A DNA stretch of 59,443 bases from a virus. This document shows positions 17,147 to 23,510 of the stretch, one piece after another. The DNA lies in the IMG/VR virus record IMGVR_UViG_3300034019_001057, positions 1-59,443 of that record. One strand, 5' to 3'. The position numbers and the translations under genes are program-made. Every line of letters starts with the position of its first letter. Position 1 is the first letter of the stretch. Below the pieces are notes generated by a model that saw only the letters and a program-made list of their open reading frames with translations, was not told where the DNA came from and did no database searches.

Positions 17147-17219
17147 CCTGCACTTAACCCTTCCGTTGTGGTATGCATGTACTACGACGGTGGGTTTACT
17201 GCAGGACTCAACATCCTGC
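17147..17219 (+). promoter_or_regulatory. T4-1 branched intercistronic RNA element
   Basis: P1 CCTGCA/TGCAGG, P2 AACCC/GGGTT, P3 CCGT/ACGG and an apical GTGGTA/TACTAC stem stack into one long arm. A second hairpin GCAGGA-CTCAACA-TCCTGC follows and shares bases with P1, so the two may be alternative folds. The second copy is at 17853. Confidence 0.6.
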
Positions 17220-17241
17220 TCATCAACACCACAGTATTCTC

Positions 17242-17625
17242 ATGTTCAGCTCCACAATCATTGGCTATGTCACCGACCTCAAGGTGCTCAAGTCCAGGGA
17301 AGACGATAGTTATTTTCTAGCAGTAAGTATTGCAGTCAACGATCCATTCGGTGGTTCGTGCCGCTTGCGGTTTACGAACAGCAATGGGTTACTTGCTGCA
17401 TACAACAAGGGCACCTTGGTGACAGGCCATCAGCTCATTCTCACGCAGTGGAATGTACGCATCAGCACAATCAAGACGCACTACCAGAAGGATGGACAAC
17501 TAGTGACACTCAAGTACCCTGAGATCAAACTCACAGGTGTACGTGCCACTATCGGTGCAGCACCCAAGCCTAAAGCTATTGCTACACCATCTCAACCTGA
17601 GGAAGAAGACTACCTGGACTTCTGA
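17242..17625 (+). CDS. SSB-like single OB-fold protein
   Basis: 127 residues from the ATG at 17242 (MFSSTIIGYVTDLKVLKSRE). The first 100 residues read as a single OB fold with alternating beta strands. The end 'EEEDYLDF' mimics the acidic C-terminal tip with terminal Phe by which SSB proteins recruit partners. A single-stranded DNA binding role is inferred. A second, larger SSB is encoded at 33320. Confidence 0.55.
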   Translation: MFSSTIIGYVTDLKVLKSREDDSYFLAVSIAVNDPFGGSCRLRFTNSNGLLAAYNKGTLVTGHQLILTQWNVRISTIKTHYQKDGQLVTLKYPEIKLTGVRATIGAAPKPKAIATPSQPEEEDYLDF

Positions 17626-17653
17626 CACACCATCTAAATCCAACTAACAACTC

Positions 17654-17851
17654 ATGTCCAACTCATTCAAAGACTCCTGTGTTGCTCTTGTCATTGGCAT
17701 TGGTAGTGGCTTACTCCTATCTACTGGAGTACAGAAGCTACTCAACCAACACTACGAAGAGCACTGCAACGCAAGACCAAACCACAACCTTGTACGTACA
17801 CAAGGATTCCTAGGGGACACGTACTACTGCATCCACAGTAAGTACCTGTAA
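17654..17851 (+). CDS. Small membrane-anchored protein
   Basis: 65 residues. A hydrophobic segment at about 10-27 (VALVIGIGSGLLLSTGVQ) is followed by a Cys/His-containing tail (EHCNARPNHNLV ... YCIHSKYL). Probably a membrane-anchored small phage protein. Function unknown. Confidence 0.6.
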   Translation: MSNSFKDSCVALVIGIGSGLLLSTGVQKLLNQHYEEHCNARPNHNLVRTQGFLGDTYYCIHSKYL

Positions 17852-17852
17852 T

Positions 17853-17917
17853 CTGCACATAACTCTCCCGGTAGTACACATGTATTGCCGGTGAGTTTTC
17901 TGCAGGTCACACCTGCA
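17853..17917 (+). promoter_or_regulatory. T4-2 branched intercistronic RNA element
   Basis: Same architecture as T4-1 with changed stems: CTGCA/TGCAG, AACTC/GAGTT, CCGG/CCGG and an apical TACA/TGTA. Then TGCAGGT-CAC-ACCTGCA. It starts one base after the stop of the preceding gene. Confidence 0.6.
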
Positions 17918-17945
17918 CTACACCACACGACACCAACTGGAGACC

Positions 17946-18185
17946 ATGACTCCTAAAGCTGTTGAACAACTGCTGACCCAAGACGCACGTCTATTGGCTC
18001 GCAGAGACTCCCCTGCCATTGACCAAGAGATTGAAGAACAGCGTCAAGCTGCACTACAACTCTTCTTCCAATGGCAAGATGGGTTAGCCCAGTTCCAAGA
18101 CCTAGTCCCATTCTGCGTGGTACTCCAACACAAAGTAGATCTCAACAGGGATCTGCTCCGTTGGGAACGCAGGCATGAGGACTGA
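17946..18185 (+). CDS. Hypothetical helical protein
   Basis: 79 residues, almost entirely helical with many Gln, Glu, Leu and Arg (EIEEQRQAALQLFFQWQDG). No TM segment. Function unknown. Confidence 0.6.
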   Translation: MTPKAVEQLLTQDARLLARRDSPAIDQEIEEQRQAALQLFFQWQDGLAQFQDLVPFCVVLQHKVDLNRDLLRWERRHED

Positions 18186-18196
18186 CTCCTGATTGG

Positions 18197-18235
18197 AGGG
18201 GCTTCGGCCCTTCCCACCAGGACTCAACATCCTGG
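18197..18235 (+). promoter_or_regulatory. Pair of leader hairpins
   Basis: A UUCG-capped hairpin (AGGGGC-TTCG-GCCCTT, 18197-18212) is followed by CCAGGA-CTCAACA-TCCTGG (18217-18235). The second has the same CTCAACA loop as the last hairpin of T4-1 with an outer pair changed from G-C to C-G. Confidence 0.6.
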
Positions 18236-18257
18236 ATTCCATTCCATTGCATTTAAC

Positions 18258-18533
18258 ATGGCACTACTAGTTGGCAAAGAAGAGCTTGACTCTGCACTTG
18301 CAGTGTTCAAGATCAATCACTACCACTTGGAGTTCGATGACAACACCGTCTATCTCCATTGGGTAGCGACAACATCCCAAGCTCGTGAGTACATCGATGC
18401 ATTCCTTGAGTGTCTCGATGTACTAATTGACGAGCGATGGGTAGATACCTACGGTTCGCACGAACGAGGTAACTTTGTTCAGCTACCAGATGAAGACTAC
18501 ATTTGCTGTCGCTATATCCTGGAGACCGTTTGA
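18258..18533 (+). CDS. Hypothetical protein
   Basis: 91 residues, mixed alpha/beta and acidic (LEFDDNTVYLHWVATTSQAR). Function unknown. Two bases from the next ATG. Confidence 0.6.
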   Translation: MALLVGKEELDSALAVFKINHYHLEFDDNTVYLHWVATTSQAREYIDAFLECLDVLIDERWVDTYGSHERGNFVQLPDEDYICCRYILETV

Positions 18534-18534
18534 C

Positions 18535-18741
18535 ATGAAGACGATCTATCGCATGCGTAACGGTTTCATCCACCTCGATTCTTATGGTGAGATTCATAAG
18601 TCTCACCATCTACTGAAAGCTGTGGTGGCGGCACTCATACTTGCGGCTAGCATTAGCACCATCGCAGCACTAGCCAGTAAGTACACGACGCTTGGCCCAC
18701 AGCTCATCAAGGCTGACAAGCCTTACGTCTTAGGTTACTGA
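18535..18741 (+). CDS. Small membrane protein
   Basis: 68 residues with one clear TM helix at about 27-48 (LLKAVVAALILAASISTIAA). Start at the ATG immediately after the previous stop. Function unknown. Confidence 0.55.
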   Translation: MKTIYRMRNGFIHLDSYGEIHKSHHLLKAVVAALILAASISTIAALASKYTTLGPQLIKADKPYVLGY

Positions 18742-18750
18742 CCTACAAAC

Positions 18751-18784
18751 CCTGGGCTTTCCTCCATGAGGATATAAGTCCCAG
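18751..18784 (+). promoter_or_regulatory. T2-1 intercistronic RNA element
   Basis: CTGGG/CCCAG outer stem. Inner hairpin TCCTC-CAT-GAGGA, then the joining sequence TATAAGT before CCC. Divergent member of the T2 family. Confidence 0.55.
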
Positions 18785-18809
18785 TTACCCAACCAACTCA
18801 TCAATCCCC

Positions 18810-19184
18810 ATGCGCAATCGAGTATCCATCGTCAAGGAAGATCGGATCTGGCAACTCAGGTGCCAGGGATATGACTACGACTCAATCGGTAGCATTGTCA
18901 ATTGTAATCCTCGTTACATGACAATTGTATTGCGTCGAGTGAGGCGTCGTCCTCCGATCGAGAAAGACCCAATCAAGCGTGGTCGTCGCAGTAATTTTCT
19001 CAGCGATAACCAAGTAGAAGATATTCGTATGCGCAAAGCACAAGGTGAGACTGCACTATCTATTGCTAAGGACTATCACATTGGTGAGTCAGCGATCTGT
19101 AAGATTGCTAACAACGTAACGTATAAGGAACCTGCATACGACAGCGGCTACAAATATAACTTTACTAATCGTCTCACTCGTTAA
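18810..19184 (+). CDS. Helix-turn-helix DNA-binding protein
   Basis: 124 residues with two HTH-like segments: 'WQLRCQGYDYDSIGSIVNCN' at about 14-33 and 'RMRKAQGETALSIAKDYHIG' at about 73-92, the second with the A-x-x-Y/H-x-I-G-x-S-x-I pattern of resolvase-type HTH. Likely a small phage regulator. Weakly related in design to the zinc ribbon-HTH protein at 26279. Confidence 0.6.
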   Translation: MRNRVSIVKEDRIWQLRCQGYDYDSIGSIVNCNPRYMTIVLRRVRRRPPIEKDPIKRGRRSNFLSDNQVEDIRMRKAQGETALSIAKDYHIGESAICKIANNVTYKEPAYDSGYKYNFTNRLTR

Positions 19185-19188
19185 CAAC

Positions 19189-19227
19189 ACTAGGCATCCA
19201 CACACAATGTGTGGTGTAAGTCCTAGT
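19189..19227 (+). promoter_or_regulatory. T2-2 intercistronic RNA element
   Basis: Outer stem ACTAGG/CCTAGT differs from other copies yet stays paired. Inner hairpin CCACAC/GTGTGG. Joining sequence TGTAAGT before CC. Confidence 0.7.
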
Positions 19228-19255
19228 ACAAACCTTACTTAACTCAACTCAAACC

Positions 19256-19612
19256 ATGACAACACAACTAGCCGAGCACATCCAAGTACTTGAGGCTCGC
19301 ATCAATTGCCTCATCGACAAACTCCTTGCTAGCTACGCTAAGCGTTATGGAGATGGCGGCATTACCTTTGACATTGTTAAAGGTACCAAGTACTACAAAC
19401 TTATTCAACGTGACGTCAAGCGTTCAACCATTGACGGCAAGACTGGTGCATCAGTCCATGCATTTATTGATCGTCAATCTGGTTCTGTCTACAAACCAGC
19501 AAGCTGGGCGTCACCAGCTAAGCACGTACGTTACAACCTCATGGACGACGTATCGTTTGCCACCTGCATCCAGGATGCAGATTGGTCGGGCTCATACCTT
19601 TACATGAAGTGA
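19256..19612 (+). CDS. Conserved phage protein of unknown function
   Basis: 118 residues. The segment 'SVHAFIDRQSGSVYKPASW' followed by 'PAKHVRYNLMDD' is a recurring signature in unrelated tailed phages (VHAFVD..TGDVYK..SW..PA..VRYNL). Function unknown, probably cytoplasmic and early. Confidence in coding is high. Confidence 0.75.
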   Translation: MTTQLAEHIQVLEARINCLIDKLLASYAKRYGDGGITFDIVKGTKYYKLIQRDVKRSTIDGKTGASVHAFIDRQSGSVYKPASWASPAKHVRYNLMDDVSFATCIQDADWSGSYLYMK

Positions 19613-19618
19613 CTAATA

Positions 19619-19669
19619 CATGGGCGTCCACTATTGAGAACCATTCGCAAGAGTGGTGTAAGTCCCATG
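19619..19669 (+). promoter_or_regulatory. T2-3 intercistronic RNA element
   Basis: Outer stem CATGGG/CCCATG, inner stem CCACT/AGTGG with an enlarged loop, then TGTAAGT. The outer pair changes preserve pairing relative to other copies. Confidence 0.7.
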
Positions 19670-19697
19670 CTCAACTATTCACCTACCTCAACTCAAC

Positions 19698-19922
19698 ATG
19701 GGCGCACTCATGGATCAGACTGAAGACAACAAGCGGTACCACCTCATCATCAACGTTGATGAGAAGTATGCAATCGTCAACGCACTAGCCTTCTATCATG
19801 CACATCACACACTGGGTGCATTGATGGATGAGGATGAGCGTGAACAATACATGCTCGCATTCCAAGAAGATGGTCCAATCTTTGTTGATTCCTTAGCAAC
19901 AAAGGTGGCCAATACCTTCTGA
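19698..19922 (+). CDS. Hypothetical acidic protein
   Basis: 74 residues, helical, acidic, with many His and Ala (ALAFYHAHHTLGALMDEDER). Leader CTCAACTCAAC precedes the ATG. Function unknown. Confidence 0.6.
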   Translation: MGALMDQTEDNKRYHLIINVDEKYAIVNALAFYHAHHTLGALMDEDEREQYMLAFQEDGPIFVDSLATKVANTF

Positions 19923-19923
19923 T

Positions 19924-19966
19924 CCCTGGGCAGCACCGACGTAAGTACGGTGTGTAAGTCCCAGGG
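19924..19966 (+). promoter_or_regulatory. T2-4 intercistronic RNA element
   Basis: Outer stem CCCTGGG/CCCAGGG, inner CACCG/CGGTG, joining TGTAAGT. It begins one base after the stop codon. Confidence 0.7.
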
Positions 19967-19994
19967 TTTACTGTCCATCTACTCAGCTCATGCA

Positions 19995-20132
19995 ATGACT
20001 GAACTCGATCCCAACTACAACGCTGACTTGCTTGATGCCATGGCTGACATGGCATATGAACAAGAGCAAGCCATGCGTGAAGAATACGAACTCAACCCAC
20101 CTGAACTGGAGACCTACGATGACCAAGCCTAA
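19995..20132 (+). CDS. Very acidic 45-residue protein
   Basis: 45 residues, about one third Asp/Glu (MTELDPNYNADLLDAMADMA...). Its stop overlaps the start of a membrane-segment frame at 20119. Function unknown. Confidence 0.5.
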   Translation: MTELDPNYNADLLDAMADMAYEQEQAMREEYELNPPELETYDDQA

Positions 20133-20550
20133 GTACACACTGCGTCAAGCATGGGATGACGGTGACATCATCGTCATCCTGATCGCAATCATTTCAATCA
20201 TCATCACGGAGTTTGCATCATGTCTTACATCTCAGAACTCAAGAAGTTCTACCCCAAGTCCTACAAAGCACGCTTCGCAATCAATGCTTACAACGTGCAC
20301 AAGTACTTCGAGCACAAAGACCCAACGGTTGTCACGGTCCACGAAACCTACCTTAGGTACGGCGGACCCGAAGAAGGAGGTTGGTACTACACCCAAGGAG
20401 AACCGCTTGTCAGCCACTGCATCTTCTCCAAGAGGCAAGCGGTCCGAATCTACGTCAACTACTTCGAAGAGTACGAGATCGAAGGCCAGCCGTCTCTTGG
20501 AGATACAACAACTCGATCCAACATCGACATCAGTTTCTCCAACGAACTAG
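20119..20550 (+). CDS. Possible small membrane protein; frame stays open through the next gene
   Basis: ATG at 20119 starts MTKPKYTLRQAWDDGD followed by a strong TM helix at about 17-35 (IIVILIAIISIIITEFASC). No stop follows until 20550, so about 110 further codons run through the gene at 20220 in another frame, and this Ser/Thr/Pro-rich tail looks like a shadow. Either it is a real overlap or the genuine gene is shorter and has lost its stop. Confidence 0.35.
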   Translation: MTKPKYTLRQAWDDGDIIVILIAIISIIITEFASCLTSQNSRSSTPSPTKHASQSMLTTCTSTSSTKTQRLSRSTKPTLGTADPKKEVGTTPKENRLSATASSPRGKRSESTSTTSKSTRSKASRLLEIQQLDPTSTSVSPTN

Positions 20551-20588
20551 CTAAGGCTTACCCTGAATCCCGTCCGTACTACTGCTGA
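20220..20588 (+). CDS. Hypothetical protein
   Basis: 122 residues, Tyr-rich (MSYISELKKFYPKSYKARFA...), mixed alpha/beta. Codon pattern and charge distribution support this frame over the overlapping one. Function unknown. Confidence 0.65.
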   Translation: MSYISELKKFYPKSYKARFAINAYNVHKYFEHKDPTVVTVHETYLRYGGPEEGGWYYTQGEPLVSHCIFSKRQAVRIYVNYFEEYEIEGQPSLGDTTTRSNIDISFSNELAKAYPESRPYYC

Positions 20589-20591
20589 TCA

Positions 20592-20834
20592 ATGCAAGCA
20601 ACTGCAACACCTGCACTCAGTATCAACCAGCGTAATTTATATCAGTATTACTTGAATCACAAGAAGAAGTATGGGAACACAGCATGCTTCGTACCTAAGC
20701 TTCCATCGCAAAGCTCAAGGCTTGAGCAATATCTCCAGGCCTTGGTGCGACTGGAAGAGTACGGATTGATACGTGTAGACAGAAGCAGTGCTAACTACAC
20801 AGCATGGATCATGCTTGCACCAAAGGAACAATAA
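20592..20834 (+). CDS. Small winged-helix-like protein
   Basis: 80 residues. The pattern 'LEQYLQALVRLEEYGLIRVD' followed by a short beta hairpin (YTAWIMLAP) resembles a winged-helix DNA-binding domain. Last gene before a large non-coding region with iterons; a role in binding there is conceivable but not shown. Confidence 0.5.
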   Translation: MQATATPALSINQRNLYQYYLNHKKKYGNTACFVPKLPSQSSRLEQYLQALVRLEEYGLIRVDRSSANYTAWIMLAPKEQ

Positions 20835-21321
20835 GCTACGTCACATAACACCAGCGTTATATCATTCGCTATTTGCGAATGGCGAATAGATTATCTCGAG
20901 TAATCAAAGTATTGGCATGTATTGGCAATTCTTTGTTGCCAGACAATATTAAGTATTAATACTTACCCATCCCTGGTATGTACCTCTGACTAGTGGGTAT
21001 GTACCAGGGATATCCTTCATTCATATCTATATCTAGTACACACGTACCAAAGATATCTTCTCTTATACCAGGGAATAGTACACATGTACATGGGGAAGAC
21101 GGGGGAAACCGTCAATACCATCTTATTCAACAGTGAATACAGTCTTATCTAACCCTCTATAGGGTTTCATACTCTTCTAGAAAGTTGTATGGATAAGCTG
21201 GTATTCATCCCTTAGACACCAGGTTTAATACACTTTTTTAACAACGTATGAAACCCTATATCTAAGATAATAAGACGGTATTCACCCTTCTATAACACGG
21301 TATTCATCCTTTTACCCATCC
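20835..21321. other. Non-coding region with palindromes and iterons, candidate origin
   Basis: No gene in 487 bases. From left to right: CTATTTGC/GCGAATAG hairpin (about 20870-20891), a 14-base AAGTATTAATACTT palindrome (about 20950), TCCCTGGTA/TACCAGGGA inverted repeat (20970-20978 and 21002-21010), then the 151-base inverted-repeat cassette. The octamer GGTATTCA or its complement recurs at about 21134, 21200, 21277 and 21299. Confidence 0.6.
21134..21284. repeat. Inverted-repeat/iteron cassette, copy A
   Basis: The left arm 21134-21172 is 39 bases identical to 54786-54824, and 21246-21266 is 21 bases identical to 54897-54917. The two arms are inverted copies of each other (TGAATACaGTCTTAT ... 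TATAGGGTTTCATAC against its complement). The centre is about 73 bases and differs from copy B. Confidence 0.85.
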
Positions 21322-21570
21322 TCACCCAACCACAGACCTCACCTCAGGTCCAAACCTACGCATCTGATCTAGCATTCTTATCTCTGCTTGTTTGTTTTGC
21401 ATTGGAATACTTTCATTCCGTATTACAGATGTCAAGAAGTCCATCACCTTTTCAGGTGGTGGCATGGAACCCTGTGCTTTCATGTACTCTTGCTTCCATC
21501 CCTCAAGGAATGGGCTACCACCAACTGCATACCTACCAGCAATTAACATAAGTACAAACTCAGATCTCAT
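21322..21570 (-). CDS. Hypothetical protein on the opposite strand
   Basis: 82 residues (MRSEFVLMLIAGRYAVGGSP...), helical. One of the few leftward genes inside the rightward block and adjacent to the iteron region. No family recognised; coding status moderately supported by composition. Confidence 0.45.
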   Translation of the reverse strand: MRSEFVLMLIAGRYAVGGSPFLEGWKQEYMKAQGSMPPPEKVMDFLTSVIRNESIPMQNKQAEIRMLDQMRRFGPEVRSVVG

Positions 21571-21581
21571 CTAAGTTTAAG

Positions 21582-21620
21582 CCTGGGCATCCACACATTT
21601 AGTGTGGTGTAAGTCCCAGG
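21582..21620 (+). promoter_or_regulatory. T2-5 intercistronic RNA element
   Basis: Outer stem CCTGGG/CCCAGG, inner CCACAC-ATTTA-GTGTGG, joining TGTAAGT. The cleanest member of the T2 family. Confidence 0.75.
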
Positions 21621-21645
21621 GCATCTCCACTTACTCACAGCAACC

Positions 21646-21900
21646 ATGCTTGTTTCCAAACTGATTGATCAACTACTTAAAGCACAGAACAAATACGGAG
21701 ACTTTGACATTTGCGTTTGCGATTCTTCCGAAGCAAACAATGTCGAATATATTACTGACGGAGTTGATTTTAACTTCCGTTTGTTCAACGAGAAAACTTA
21801 TGAAGAATTACCTGGAATTAGTTTTGAAGAAGAAGAAGAAGAACAAGATGTTGAGCCTCAAAGTACTAAGTACTTTGGTGTAATCTTCCGTGACTACTAA
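21646..21900 (+). CDS. Conserved small phage protein
   Basis: 84 residues. The start 'LVSKLIDQLLKAQNKYGDFD' resembles a widespread phage family (kLi..L......yGD..v.). It has an EEEEEEQD run at about 61-68. Function unknown. Confidence 0.6.
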   Translation: MLVSKLIDQLLKAQNKYGDFDICVCDSSEANNVEYITDGVDFNFRLFNEKTYEELPGISFEEEEEEQDVEPQSTKYFGVIFRDY

Positions 21901-21906
21901 TTAATA

Positions 21907-21936
21907 CCTGGGCATCCACAGGGTGTAAGTCCCAGG
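21907..21936 (+). promoter_or_regulatory. T2-6 intercistronic RNA element
   Basis: Outer stem CCTGGG/CCCAGG with a minimal inner hairpin CC-ACAG-GG, then TGTAAGT. Confidence 0.7.
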
Positions 21937-21966
21937 ATTCACATCAACTTCACCTTCAACTTAACC

Positions 21967-22200
21967 ATGGCAAACACCAAGTATCCAACAATTGACTGGA
22001 CATCAAACGAATACCACAAGCTACAAGAGATTGTGGATCTACTTAAGGCAGTCCTTGAACGTGAGTCAAAGCGTTCATGTACTTGTCAACACTTGGTTCC
22101 AGGGGATGAAGATGTTCTATATGAAGTGATTGCAATGCTTGAGGAAAGGATCGACTACGATCCAACACCTCAGTATGACCCAAGCCTTGCAGGAATCTAA
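21967..22200 (+). CDS. Hypothetical helical protein
   Basis: 77 residues, helical (HKLQEIVDLLKAVLERESKR), with one CTC-type Cys pair near the middle. Function unknown. Confidence 0.6.
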   Translation: MANTKYPTIDWTSNEYHKLQEIVDLLKAVLERESKRSCTCQHLVPGDEDVLYEVIAMLEERIDYDPTPQYDPSLAGI

Positions 22201-22202
22201 CA

Positions 22203-22276
22203 TCAGGTAGTACATAAGTACTGGCCGTGTATTAGTATCTCTGATGCATGGCCTTTACCTTGACTACCCTGGTAGA
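22203..22276 (+). promoter_or_regulatory. Branched leader RNA, single copy
   Basis: TCAGGTA pairs with TACCTTGA with one bulge. Inside are AGTAC/GTACT and GGCC/GGCC stems. CTACC-CT-GGTAG follows at 22265-22276. Same location type as T1-T4, different sequence. Confidence 0.5.
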
Positions 22277-22303
22277 CTGACCTAGTTAATCAACTCAATT
22301 CAA

Positions 22304-22513
22304 ATGACATCCTCCAACACTCCTCGCATTCCCGACTCCCTTGACATGCAACGCCTGCAGGCCATGCAGCTTGTAGCAAAGATGAAGGAATCAGCCGAGA
22401 GACATGGCATTGGTTTCATTGGGGGCTTCATTGCTCCCAATGGAGAGAAATTTGTAATGACAAACATGGATGACGATGATGCCATGGCACTCATGCCGGA
22501 GGATCTCAAGTGA
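22304..22513 (+). CDS. Hypothetical protein
   Basis: 69 residues, Met-rich and acidic (DMQRLQAMQLVAKMKESAER). Leader CAACTCAATTCAA precedes the ATG. Stop overlaps the GTG of the next gene. Confidence 0.6.
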   Translation: MTSSNTPRIPDSLDMQRLQAMQLVAKMKESAERHGIGFIGGFIAPNGEKFVMTNMDDDDAMALMPEDLK

Positions 22514-22707
22514 CTAAGAAATCTCCCATTAGTTTTGATCGCACCATTCATGGTGTGAACATCACTGAACATGGTATCAAGTCAGTAAGTAAACAGATCA
22601 AGCTTGGTCCATTCCAACTGACTGTCAACGCCAGCCCCAATGGCGTCAAAGGATCAGTCAGTATCCCTGGCACAGGCTTGAGTATTCCAAACATTAAATT
22701 ATTCTAA
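22510..22707 (+). CDS. Hypothetical beta-rich protein
   Basis: 65 residues from a GTG that overlaps the previous stop (GTGA). The C-terminal 'NGVKGSVSIPGTGLSI' recalls the DUF4236-type pattern (GpfrLt.s..G...S.G.pGtGlsi). Function unknown. Confidence 0.55.
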   Translation: MTKKSPISFDRTIHGVNITEHGIKSVSKQIKLGPFQLTVNASPNGVKGSVSIPGTGLSIPNIKLF

Positions 22708-22711
22708 AGAT

Positions 22712-22741
22712 CCTGGGCATCCTTACGGTGTAAGTCCCAGG
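22712..22741 (+). promoter_or_regulatory. T2-7 intercistronic RNA element
   Basis: Outer stem CCTGGG/CCCAGG, minimal inner hairpin CC-TTAC-GG, joining TGTAAGT. Confidence 0.7.
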
Positions 22742-22767
22742 TCCTGTCCACTAACGCAACTCAACTC

Positions 22768-22953
22768 ATGTCTGCTTACGTCGACTATCTCAACATGTTT
22801 GATCGCATCAATCTTGCTGACTGCGCAAAGCGCAGAGCAAGTGCAAATGTTTTAGATGAAACACGATTCAATGGCGAGTACGACACAGCACGTCTGTGGA
22901 TGAAGTACCGCCTCATCAAGACCACCCACCATTCCTACGTGGAGGACAACTGA
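22768..22953 (+). CDS. Hypothetical protein
   Basis: 61 residues (MSAYVDYLNMFDRINLADCA...), helical. TGATG overlap with the next gene. Function unknown. Confidence 0.55.
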   Translation: MSAYVDYLNMFDRINLADCAKRRASANVLDETRFNGEYDTARLWMKYRLIKTTHHSYVEDN

Positions 22954-23204
22954 TGACAGTCCTTGCAATCGAAGATACTTACTTCACACAAACTCATGTC
23001 ACAGTTACAGCAGTTGTTGACGACATGCGCCTGCTCTATCGGGCGACTCGCTTCGACCCTGAAGAGTGGGCTCCTGCATTGTGCACAACAACTATTGAGT
23101 TGGATCCAGAGGAACCGATTCCTCTTGACGAAGATGGCTTCTGCAGTTATCTTGATCAACTCGATCCTCTCTGGCAACTACTCGATCTGAGTGACTACGA
23201 ATGA
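22953..23204 (+). CDS. Hypothetical acidic protein
   Basis: 83 residues, beta-rich then very acidic, Pro/Asp/Leu-rich C-terminus. ATG overlaps the previous stop (TGATG). Function unknown. Confidence 0.6.
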   Translation: MTVLAIEDTYFTQTHVTVTAVVDDMRLLYRATRFDPEEWAPALCTTTIELDPEEPIPLDEDGFCSYLDQLDPLWQLLDLSDYE

Positions 23205-23452
23205 TTGGCTTTTCACTTGAATTCAAACGCTGGTACTTTGTACTGCGTGGCCCCAAGGGTCGAGTGTACTTGGCAACTGGCTTTGCTAAATGCATGCCAG
23301 TTTTTGCGAATGGACGCAGTGTCAGTCTTCACGATATCATTAACGATGATGACGTGAAATACGGTACTTATTGCTGCGACCAACGCATTGGTCCATGGGA
23401 AGGTGATGAGACTGACGAAGAACTTTTGCGTCAGTTAAAAGAGATCCGCTAA
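23201..23452 (+). CDS. Hypothetical protein
   Basis: 83 residues (MIGFSLEFKRWYFVLRGPKG...), a beta-rich start and acidic helical end. ATG overlaps the previous stop. Function unknown. Confidence 0.6.
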   Translation: MIGFSLEFKRWYFVLRGPKGRVYLATGFAKCMPVFANGRSVSLHDIINDDDVKYGTYCCDQRIGPWEGDETDEELLRQLKEIR

Positions 23453-23458
23453 TCAACC

Positions 23459-23485
23459 GTCCTGGGCATGACGTTAAACTGCCTA
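23459..23485 (+). promoter_or_regulatory. T3-1 leader hairpin
   Basis: GTCC, then stem TGGGCA/TGCCTA closing the 11-base loop TGACGTTAAAC. It precedes the AC-rich leader of the PcfJ-like gene. Confidence 0.7.
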
Positions 23486-23510
23486 TACTCAACTCAACTC
23501 CAACCTCATC

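Noticed and set aside
21151-21172. CTATAGGG in the repeat cassette looks like the end of a T7 RNA polymerase promoter.
   Set aside because: The upstream half of the T7 promoter is missing, no phage RNA polymerase gene is seen, and the sequence is explained by the inverted repeat.
15750-22741. GGTGCAAGTCC-type hairpins might be group II intron pieces or known cyanobacterial riboswitches (glutamine/downstream-peptide).
   Set aside because: No reverse transcriptase or domain V is present, and the glutamine riboswitch core is absent. The T-loop architecture explains the sequence better.
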